Source: Mycolicibacillus trivialis (lineage in GTDB: Bacteria; Actinomycetota; Actinomycetes; Mycobacteriales; Mycobacteriaceae). From it: DNA of 53,060 bases. Position numbers and translations under genes: made by a program. The notes below the pieces were generated by a model. The model worked only from the letters and a program-made list of their open reading frames with translations, was not told the origin of the DNA and made no database searches. Shown piece by piece: positions 43,918 to 53,060 of this stretch. Position 1 is the stretch's first letter, and each line of letters starts with the position of its first letter. Location: NCBI RefSeq assembly GCF_002102395.1, contig NZ_LQPZ01000007.1, positions 1 to 53,060 on the forward strand. Direction: 5' to 3'.

Positions 43918-45015
43918 ATGCCGACGTTTCGGGGATTGCCGTCGCTGCGCCGGGCGGGCGCCGTGACACCGCCGCCGGACGCCGAAACGGCGCCCTCTCC
44001 CCCGGTCGACCGCGTGGTCGTCGACTGCGGGGTGTACGTCGACGGGGAGCGTCGCGCGGGCCGGTTCACCCCGGCGCAGGCCCGGGCCGCGGCGCGGGAG
44101 GTCACCGCCGCCGGCGGGCAGGCGTTCGCGTGGCTCGGACTGCACCAGCCCGACGACGTGCAGATGGCGGAGGTCGCCGAGGTGTTCGGCCTGCATCCAC
44201 TCGCGGTCGAGGACGCGGTGCACGCCCACCAGCGACCCAAGCTGGAACGCTACGACGACTCGCTGTTCTTCGTCATCAAGACCGTCAACTACGTCCCGCA
44301 CGATTCGGCGGCGGCCCGCGAGATCGTGGAGACCGGCGAGATCATGATCTTCGTCGGGCGGGACTTCGTGGTGACCGTCCGGCACGGCGACCACAGCGGG
44401 CTCAGTGAGGTGCGTGCCCGCCTGGACGCCGACCCGGCGCACCTGCGGTTGGGCCCCTACGCGGTGCTGCACGCCATCGCCGATCACGTGGTCGACCACT
44501 ATCTGGAGGTCACTGCGTTGATGGAGACCGACATCGACGACGTCGAGGAGGCGGCGTTCACCCCGGGCCGCAAGACCGATGTGGAGCCGATCTATCTGCT
44601 CAAGCGCGAGGTGGTCGAGTTGCGTCGCTGCGTGGCTCCGCTGTCGACGGCCTTCCAGCGCATGCAGAACGACAACAAGGACTTGATCTCCCGGGAGGTG
44701 CGGCGCTATTTGCGCGACGTCGCCGACCATCAGGCCCACGCCGCCGAGCAGGTCACCAGCTACGACGAGATGCTCAGTTCGCTGGTCGACGCGGCTCTGG
44801 CCCGGGTGGGGATGCAGCAGAACACCGACATGCGCAAGATCTCGGCGTGGGCGGCGATGCTGGCGGTGCCCACGCTGATCGCCGGGATCTACGGCATGAA
44901 CTTCACCGACATCCCGGCCCTCGACTCCCGGTGGGGCTACCCGGTGACCATGCTGGTGATGTTCGGGATCTGTGCGCTGCTCTACCGCACCTTCCGCCGC
45001 AACGACTGGCTGTAG
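43918..45015 (+). CDS. corA: CorA-type magnesium/cobalt channel
   Basis: This 365-residue pentameric divalent-cation channel subunit has a large cytoplasmic N-domain with long helices (to about 305). Two C-terminal TM helices follow, with the selectivity motif GMN at 326-328 (AGIYGMNFTDIP) at the end of TM1. The C-terminus is basic (YRTFRRNDWL), as usual. ATG at 43918 is preceded by GGGAGG. It converges on the SUFU gene with one base between the stops. Confidence 0.94.
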   Translation: MPTFRGLPSLRRAGAVTPPPDAETAPSPPVDRVVVDCGVYVDGERRAGRFTPAQARAAAREVTAAGGQAFAWLGLHQPDDVQMAEVAEVFGLHPLAVEDAVHAHQRPKLERYDDSLFFVIKTVNYVPHDSAAAREIVETGEIMIFVGRDFVVTVRHGDHSGLSEVRARLDADPAHLRLGPYAVLHAIADHVVDHYLEVTALMETDIDDVEEAAFTPGRKTDVEPIYLLKREVVELRRCVAPLSTAFQRMQNDNKDLISREVRRYLRDVADHQAHAAEQVTSYDEMLSSLVDAALARVGMQQNTDMRKISAWAAMLAVPTLIAGIYGMNFTDIPALDSRWGYPVTMLVMFGICALLYRTFRRNDWL

Positions 45016-45030
45016 CTCAACTCGGTTGAG
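45016..45030. terminator. short hairpin between corA and the SUFU gene
   Basis: CTCAAC and GTTGAG form a 6-bp stem with a 3-nt loop, directly after the corA TAG. It includes the SUFU stop codon in its left arm. The stem is short, so terminator function is uncertain. Confidence 0.4.
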
Positions 45031-45625
45031 AGGCGCGGCGATTGGGATCCAACACGTCGACGCCGTCATCGATCCAGGCCTGACGGAGCGCGTCGGGACC
45101 CTTGATGCGCACCCAGGCGCCCTCGGTGGGGGTGATCGGTGTCGCGGTGAGGAACCGCACCGGTTCGGCCGGGGCCGGCAATTCCAGGTCGGCGATGGTG
45201 CTCTCGCTCAGCAGGACCGCGGTGAACGGCACCGGTCCGCGCGCCCCCTGCCACAACGGCGACCCGAAGTCGATCAACGCGTCGGGTGCCAACACGACAC
45301 CGTCGACGCCGGGCGCGGCGGCCAGGACCGCCAGACTGCGGGCGATGCCGTCGGCCGGCCCGATGTCACGCACGCCCAGCACCACTTCGGCGCGTGGTCC
45401 GCGCACCGGGTCGGCGATGATCTCCGACGGGTCGGCCATCGGGTGTTTGGCACAGCCCACCGAGACGTAATGGACCACGCCGTCGGCGTCGGGCCGGTAG
45501 CGCAGCACCTCGATCGGCTCACTGCCGAGGAAGGTGACGCTGGCCGCGTCGGGTTCGTCGGGCACACCGGCGGCGGCGAAGTGTTCGGTCAGGTGGCGGC
45601 GAACCAGGTCGGCGACGTCGGTCAT
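45017..45625 (-). CDS. SUFU (suppressor of fused)-domain protein
   Basis: This 202-residue protein has the SUFU-domain layout: an N-terminal helix (MTDVADLVRRHLTEHF), beta-strands VLRYRPDADGVVHYVSVGCAK, the ADPVRGPRAEVVLGVRD core, and a C-terminal FLTATPITPTEGAWVRIKG. No signal or TM segment is seen, so it is cytoplasmic. Its ATG overlaps the sugC stop by 4 bp (ATGA), so it is translated with the trehalose transporter ATPase. Bacterial SUFU proteins are often immunity proteins of polymorphic toxin systems, but no toxin gene is nearby. The role is unknown. Confidence 0.85.
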   Translation of the reverse strand: MTDVADLVRRHLTEHFAAAGVPDEPDAASVTFLGSEPIEVLRYRPDADGVVHYVSVGCAKHPMADPSEIIADPVRGPRAEVVLGVRDIGPADGIARSLAVLAAAPGVDGVVLAPDALIDFGSPLWQGARGPVPFTAVLLSESTIADLELPAPAEPVRFLTATPITPTEGAWVRIKGPDALRQAWIDDGVDVLDPNRRASQPS

Positions 45626-46776
45626 GCCGAGGCGAGGGTGGTCGGGAGGGTCAGGTTGACGCCCGATGCCGCGTCGAAGACGACGAAACGGTCGGTGTCG
45701 AGGGCCAGCGTCATCGAATGGCCCGCCACGGCAGCCGATTCCGCCGGGACCCGCGCCACCAGTTGGAGCGTGTCCGCGCCGCCGGTGGTGCCCGATGCAC
45801 TTTGCGGGTTGGCGAAGTAGAGGTATTTCTCCGATCCCAGTGATTCCACCAGGTCGATGGTGACGGTGAACGTCAGCGTTGTCGACCGTTGCTGCTCATC
45901 GAGTAGCGCGGCGTCGTGGAGATGCTCCGGGCGTACCCCGATCACCAGGGCGTCGGGGTCGCCGGGGGTGAGCGCGGCGCGGGTGGAATCGTCGATGGCG
46001 AGCGTCCCGAACGGCAGCCGCAGCCCGTCGGCGGTCAGGGCGGCGGGGAAGAAGTTCATCGCCGGGGAACCGATGAAGCCGGCCACGAACCGGTTGGCCG
46101 GCTGGGTGTACAGCTCGTCGGGGGTGCCGATCTGCTGGACGACGCCGGCGTTCATGACCACCACCCGGTCCCCCAGCGTCATCGCCTCGGTCTGGTCGTG
46201 GGTCACGTAGACGGTGGTGGTGCCCAGCCGCCGTTGCAACCGGGCGATCTCGCTGCGCATGGCGACGCGCAGCTTGGCGTCCAGGTTCGACAGCGGCTCG
46301 TCCATCAGGAACGCCTGCGGGTGGCGCACGATCGCCCGTCCCATCGCGACCCGCTGCCGCTGACCGCCGGAGAGTTGGGCGGGTTTGCGGTCCAGCAGTG
46401 CGGTGAGGTCCAAGGTGGCGGCCACTTCGGCGACCTTCTCGGCGATGTCGGATTTCTTCTTCTTGGCCAGCGTCAACGGGAAGGCGATGTTCTGTCGCAC
46501 CGTCATGTGCGGGTACAGCGCGTAGGACTGGAACACCATCGCGATGTCGCGGTCCTTGGGCGCGGTTTCGTTCATGCGCCGGCCGCCGATGCGCAGTTCT
46601 CCGGAGGTGATGTCCTCCAGCCCGGCGATCATGTTCAGGGTGGTCGACTTCCCGCACCCCGACGGCCCCACCAGGATGATGAATTCGCCGTCGGCGATGG
46701 TGATGCTGAACTCGTGCACGGCGGTGGCCCCGTCCGGGTAGCTCTTGGTGACCCGGTCCAAAACGATGTCGGCCAT
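45622..46776 (-). CDS. sugC: trehalose ABC transporter ATPase SugC
   Basis: This 384-residue ATPase of the LpqY-SugABC trehalose importer, MalK/UgpC type, has Walker A GPSGCGKST (37-45), signature [14 protein letters not shown] and Walker B DEPLSNLD. A C-terminal regulatory OB-fold domain follows from about residue 240. In mycobacteria this system recycles trehalose released from trehalose mycolates by the antigen 85 enzymes. It starts 4 bp after the sugB stop and ends overlapping the SUFU gene. Confidence 0.96.
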   Translation of the reverse strand: MADIVLDRVTKSYPDGATAVHEFSITIADGEFIILVGPSGCGKSTTLNMIAGLEDITSGELRIGGRRMNETAPKDRDIAMVFQSYALYPHMTVRQNIAFPLTLAKKKKSDIAEKVAEVAATLDLTALLDRKPAQLSGGQRQRVAMGRAIVRHPQAFLMDEPLSNLDAKLRVAMRSEIARLQRRLGTTTVYVTHDQTEAMTLGDRVVVMNAGVVQQIGTPDELYTQPANRFVAGFIGSPAMNFFPAALTADGLRLPFGTLAIDDSTRAALTPGDPDALVIGVRPEHLHDAALLDEQQRSTTLTFTVTIDLVESLGSEKYLYFANPQSASGTTGGADTLQLVARVPAESAAVAGHSMTLALDTDRFVVFDAASGVNLTLPTTLASA

Positions 46777-46780
46777 CGGG

Positions 46781-47609
46781 TTATCCCTTCACCGCACCGG
46801 ACGTCAGCCCGGCGACAATCCGTCGTTGGAAGATTAGAACAAAGACGATGATCGGCACCGTGATGACCATCGCGCCCGCCGCGATCGAGCCGGTGGGCTC
46901 TTCGAATTGGGAGCTTCCGGTGAAGTTGGCGATCGCGACCGGTGCCGTCACGGCCGCCTTGGTGGCGGTCAGCGACAACGCCAGCAGCAGGTCGTTCCAC
47001 GCGAAGATGAACACCAGGATCGCCGCGGTCACCACCCCCGGGGCGGCCAGCGGAACGATCACCTTGCGGAACGCCTGGCCGGGTGTCGCCCCGTCCATCT
47101 GGGCGGCTTTCTCCAATTCCCAAGGGATCTCACGAAAGAACGCCGCCAGGGTGTAGATCGACAACGGGAGCGCGAAGGTGATGTAGGGGATGATCAGCCC
47201 CGGCCAGGTGTCGAACAGCCCGATGCGACGTTCGATGTCGAACAGCGGTGTGACCAGGGAGATCTGCGGGAACATCGCCACCAACAGCGCCGCGCCGACC
47301 AGCAGTTGCTTACCGGGGAACGCCAGCCGGGCCACCGCGTAGGCGGCCATCGCACCGATCGTCACCGCGATCGCGGTGGTGATCAACCCGATACCGATCG
47401 AGTTGACCAGTGCCGCACCGAAGTACCCGCCCGAGAAGATCGCGCGGTAGTTGTCGAAGGTCACCGTCGACGGAATCAGCTTGCCGTCCTTGACCGATGA
47501 GGTCGGCTTGAGCGACAGCGACAGGATCCACAGCACGGGCAGCAGCGCGTAGGCCACGACCAGCAGGTTGATCGCTGTCCAGCCGAGGCGTCGGCGCGCG
47601 GTGGGGCGG

Positions 47610-47617
<8 letters not shown>
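46781..47617 (-). CDS. sugB: trehalose ABC transporter permease SugB
   Basis: This 278-residue permease of the MalG type has six TM helices. The EAA coupling motif is [19 protein letters not shown], followed by VPLAAPG. ATG at 47617 lies within the last codons of sugA, an 8-bp overlap (ATGGCTGA), so coupling is tight. With SugA it forms the trehalose pore. Confidence 0.95.
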
Positions 47618-50493
<2,876 letters not shown>

Positions 50494-50623
50494 GGTGGTC
50501 TCCTCGTCGCTGCTGGTCTGGATCGGCCCCGGTTGACGCCGGTTTTCACGGTGTGCCTGCTCAGCCGCGCACCCGCTAGGGTAGTCAACCCGCGGCGTCT
50601 GCGCGGGCCTGGCGGTGGCGCGC

Positions 50624-51589
50624 TCAGTCCGGCGGGTTGAACGGCGGGGCTTGTCGCCGCATCCCGGCCGCGCGTCCCTTGGCGGCGACCACCAGGGCCA
50701 TCTTGCGGCTGGCCTCGTCGATCATCTCGTCGCCCAGCATCACCGCGCCGCGCGCGCCGCCGGCGGTCGAGGTGGACCACTCGTAGGCCTCCAGGATCCG
50801 TTCGGCGTGGTCGTAGTCCTGCTGGCGGGGGCTGAAGATCTCGTTCCCCGCCTCGATCTGGTCGGGGTGGAGCACCCATTTGCCGTCGTAGCCGAGCGCC
50901 GCAGAGCGGTGCGCGACCCGACGGAAGGCGGCGACGTCGCGGACCTTCAGGTACGGGCCGTCGACGGCGGCCACCCCGTGGGCGCGGGCCGCGACCAGGA
51001 TCGTCATCAGAACGTGGTGGTAGGCGTCGCCCTCGGTGTAGCCCTCGGGTTGCTCGCCGACCACCAGGGTGCGCATGTTGAGGCTGGCCATAAGGTCGGC
51101 GGGGCCGAGCACCAGGGCCTCGACCCGCGGTGCGGCGGCGATGGCGTCGATGTTCGTCAGCCCGCGGGCGTCCTCGATCTGGGCATCGATGCCGATCTGA
51201 CCGGCCGGCAGGCCGTGCCGCGTCTCCAGCTGGGTCAGCAGCAGGTCCGCGGCGTGCACCTGGGTGGCGTCGGTGACCTTCGGCAGCACCACCACGTCGA
51301 GGCGGGCGCCGGCGGCGCCGACCGCGGCGACCACCTCGATGAGGTCGGCGTGGGTCCACGGGGTGGTCCAGTCGTTGACCCGGACTCCGAGCACCGGGGC
51401 CTGCCAGCCGGGTTCGGCCAGGGCCGCGGCGACCCGGGCGCGCGCGCTGTCCTTGGCCTCGGCGGCGACGGCGTCCTCGAGGTCCAGGAAGACTTCATCG
51501 GCGGGCAGTCCCCGGGCCTTGGCGATCATGGCGGGGTTGCTGCCGGGCACCGACAGGCAGGTTCGGCGGGGCCGGAAGTCACTCCTCAC
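50624..51589 (-). CDS. HpcH/CitE-family CoA-ester lyase (malyl-CoA lyase-like)
   Basis: This 321-residue TIM-barrel enzyme of the citrate lyase beta/malyl-CoA lyase family has RRTCLSVPGSNPAMIAKA, the metal-binding DEVFLDLEDAV and GVRVNDWTTPWTHADLIEVV. The C-terminal half has IEDARGL, GPADLMASLNMRT and GYDGKWVLHPDQI. Length and the NDW-TPW segment favour the Mcl1-type (L-malyl- or methylmalyl-CoA) branch over the shorter CitE proteins, but the substrate is uncertain. GTG at 51589 has AAGGGGAG about 10 nt upstream. A GTG at 51598 would add MFA but sits against that sequence. No CoA-transferase or other pathway gene is adjacent. Confidence 0.88.
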   Translation of the reverse strand: MRSDFRPRRTCLSVPGSNPAMIAKARGLPADEVFLDLEDAVAAEAKDSARARVAAALAEPGWQAPVLGVRVNDWTTPWTHADLIEVVAAVGAAGARLDVVVLPKVTDATQVHAADLLLTQLETRHGLPAGQIGIDAQIEDARGLTNIDAIAAAPRVEALVLGPADLMASLNMRTLVVGEQPEGYTEGDAYHHVLMTILVAARAHGVAAVDGPYLKVRDVAAFRRVAHRSAALGYDGKWVLHPDQIEAGNEIFSPRQQDYDHAERILEAYEWSTSTAGGARGAVMLGDEMIDEASRKMALVVAAKGRAAGMRRQAPPFNPPD

Positions 51590-51739
51590 GGCAAACACTC
51601 TCCCCTTCTCCGCGCCGGCGGGATACGACGGTCCCGGCGGCTGACCCGGCGGCCTGGCCGGCGCCGGCGGCCGCGGCCCGACGAACCGGACACAGCAACG
51701 CCGTCAATCCTGCCACTGCAGCCCATGCCGTTATGTATG

Positions 51740-51753
51740 GTGACGTAGTTCAC
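51740..51753. promoter_or_regulatory. CRP-type site upstream of the lytic transglycosylase gene
   Basis: GTGACGTAGTTCAC contains the exact GTGA-N6-TCAC half-sites of CRP proteins. Outer positions (G and G in place of T and A) are not consensus. It lies 50 bp before the GTG at 51803 and next to a TATGGT hexamer (51736-51741) that could be a -10. The remainder of 51590-51802 shows nothing else. Confidence 0.45.
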
Positions 51754-51802
51754 GAAGGCCGAGCGGCATAGATCACCGCCCGATGAGGTTGAGGACGGTC
51801 CC

Positions 51803-53060
51803 GTGCGTAATGGGGGAGATCCGAGGGAGCGAACATCCCTCGCCGATCGTGCCCGGCGCGTGCGTGCCGTCCTGCGTCAGCGGGTCACCCGGACACCGGC
51901 ATTCGGGCTGGCAGTGCTCACGCCGCTGGTGCTGGCCGGCACCGTCGGGGCGACGCCGCCACGCACCGCCCAGCCCGCTCCGGTCCACGACACGGCGGTC
52001 ACCCCGCTGGCAGCGGTCGTGCCGGCGCCCGGCCCCGACCCCGCCGACTCCGACGGGCCCGCGGTGGTGGCCCTCAAACGCCCGCCCAGCAACTTCCACA
52101 TCGCGGTGGCCGCCGCCTCCGCTCCGCCGCCGCCCAAGATCGTCACCACCCCCGGCAAGCTCGGCATCCCGGGCGTGGCGCTGACCGCCTACCGCAACGC
52201 CGAACGCATCATGGCCGAGAACGTCCCGGACTGCGGGGTGAGCTGGAACCTGCTGGCCGGGATCGGCCGCATCGAATCGCTGCACGCCAACGGCGGCGCC
52301 ACCGACGAACGGGGCACCGCGATCGTGCCGATCTACGGGCCGGCCCTCGACGGCACCCTGCCGGGCAACGAGGTCATCGTGCAGAGCAACCGCAACGGCC
52401 GGGTCACCTACGCCCGCGCGATGGGGCCGATGCAGTTCCTGCCGGGCACCTGGTCGCGGTACGCCGCCGACGGTGACGGCGACGGTAAGGCGGACCCGCA
52501 GAACCTCTATGACGCCACCCTGGCCGCGGCCCGCTACCTGTGCAGCGGGGGCCTGAACCTGCGGGACCGCTCACAGGTGATGGCGGCGATTCTGCGCTAC
52601 AACAACTCGGTGCCCTACGCCCAGAACGTGCTCGGCTGGGCGGCCGCGTACGCGACCGGGGTCTTCCCGATGGACTTGCCGCCGATCGTCGGACCGATCC
52701 CACCGCTGGCCGACGCCCACTTCGACACGCCGCACGGACTGGGGCCCGACATCCCGGCGGTCGACCCGGACACCGAGATGCCGGTGTCGCACCTACCGCT
52801 GATCCGGTTCGGTCAGCCGTGGGCCGATCACCAGGGTTCCCCGCCGCCGGGCCAGCGTCCCCAACAGCCCGACTGCACGGTGATCTGCATCGGAGAGCAG
52901 CGGCCGGCCGCCCCGGCTCTGCCGCCCTGGATGGCTCCGCCACCACCTCCCGCGGCGCCGCCTCAGCCGTTCCCCCCGCAGGCGCCGCCGCCCGCGCCGG
53001 CTCCCCCGCAGCCGTTCTCCCCGCAGGCGCTGCCCCCGGCGCCGGCGCCACCCGCCGGCC
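51803..53060 (+). CDS. lytic murein transglycosylase with proline-rich tail (Rv1230c-like), truncated by window end
   Basis: At least 419 residues are present and the frame runs off the window. After a basic N-terminus comes a signal anchor at about residues 33-50 (AFGLAVLTPLVLAGTVG). A linker follows, then an MltB-like (GH103/SLT_2) domain with GVSWNLLAGIGRIESLHA (catalytic Glu158), MGPMQFLPGTWSRYAADGDG and AAILRYNNSVPYA. Such enzymes cleave peptidoglycan with 1,6-anhydro product. The C-terminal part is Pro/Ala/Gln-rich with two 15-residue repeats. GTG at 51803 has GAGGAC 8 nt upstream. Confidence 0.9.
   Translation, partial: MRNGGDPRERTSLADRARRVRAVLRQRVTRTPAFGLAVLTPLVLAGTVGATPPRTAQPAPVHDTAVTPLAAVVPAPGPDPADSDGPAVVALKRPPSNFHIAVAAASAPPPPKIVTTPGKLGIPGVALTAYRNAERIMAENVPDCGVSWNLLAGIGRIESLHANGGATDERGTAIVPIYGPALDGTLPGNEVIVQSNRNGRVTYARAMGPMQFLPGTWSRYAADGDGDGKADPQNLYDATLAAARYLCSGGLNLRDRSQVMAAILRYNNSVPYAQNVLGWAAAYATGVFPMDLPPIVGPIPPLADAHFDTPHGLGPDIPAVDPDTEMPVSHLPLIRFGQPWADHQGSPPPGQRPQQPDCTVICIGEQRPAAPALPPWMAPPPPPAAPPQPFPPQAPPPAPAPPQPFSPQALPPAPAPPAG
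52955..53044 (+). repeat. two tandem 45-bp repeats encoding a Pro-rich unit
   Basis: Units 52955-52999 and 53000-53044 encode APPQPFPPQAPPPAP and APPQPFSPQALPPAP. A third partial unit may begin at 53045, where the window ends. They lie in the C-terminal tail of the transglycosylase. Confidence 0.7.

Overview
The window is a G+C-rich mycobacterial chromosome segment, most likely from a non-tuberculous, Mycolicibacterium-like species. The evidence is the gene content and order, recalled from M. tuberculosis H37Rv Rv1287 to Rv1230c and inverted here: cysD-cysNC-Rrf2, canA, oppBCDA, Rv1278/Rv1277, sixA-like, lprB/lprC, Rv1273c/Rv1272c, adenylyl cyclase Rv1264, amiB2, HIT, udgB, cyp130, deaD, lprE, kgd, lpqZ, corA, lpqY-sugABC and Rv1234. 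TANNNT -10 boxes placed 6-7 nt before start codons (leaderless mRNAs) and lipoproteins of the LppP/LprE type also fit. There are no tRNA or rRNA genes, insertion sequences, CRISPR arrays or prophage genes. No gap between genes exceeds about 255 bp, and coding density is very high with many 1- to 4-bp start/stop overlaps.

Layout. 1-3965 (mostly minus): sulfate activation (cysD, cysNC), an Rrf2 regulator and a beta-carbonic anhydrase. 4176-9594 (plus): oligopeptide ABC importer oppBCDA. 9597-13375 (minus): an SbcCD/YhaNO-like ATPase-nuclease pair. 13472-18867: SixA-type phosphatase, lipoproteins LprB/LprC, and a heterodimeric ABC exporter. 18872-23505: Acg-family nitroreductase with a DosR-like box, a pH-sensing-type adenylyl cyclase, an amidase, a HIT protein and a Ddn-like F420 protein. 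23637-28812: luciferase-like monooxygenase and UdgB, then GlcD-type oxidase, CYP130-type P450 and TetR. 28823-36901: acyltransferase, DEAD helicase, LprE, a second FAD-linked dehydrogenase, a 14-TM efflux pump and a small membrane protein. 37008-43829: Kgd (2-oxoglutarate node), SDR, LpqZ, malic enzyme. 43918-50493: CorA, then the trehalose-recycling operon Rv1234-like/lpqY/sugA/sugB/sugC with a SUFU-domain gene coupled at its end. 50624-53060: CoA-ester lyase and a truncated proline-rich lytic transglycosylase.

Differences from H37Rv (from memory, so inference): the pknH/embR/lprA block is replaced by an acg-like gene. tap, the relBE and vapBC toxin-antitoxin pairs, PE_PGRS23 and mdh are absent. 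A luciferase-like enzyme, a D-2-hydroxyglutarate-dehydrogenase-like enzyme, a malic enzyme, a SUFU protein and a CoA-ester lyase are present.

The observations most worth checking are: short upstream ORFs whose stops overlap the cysD and oppB start codons, altered metal ligands in the nuclease partnered with a hook-less Rad50-like ATPase, the SUFU protein coupled to sugC, a DosR-like box before the acg-like gene, two CRP-core palindromes in promoter regions, and convergent gene pairs whose stop codons both lie inside one hairpin.
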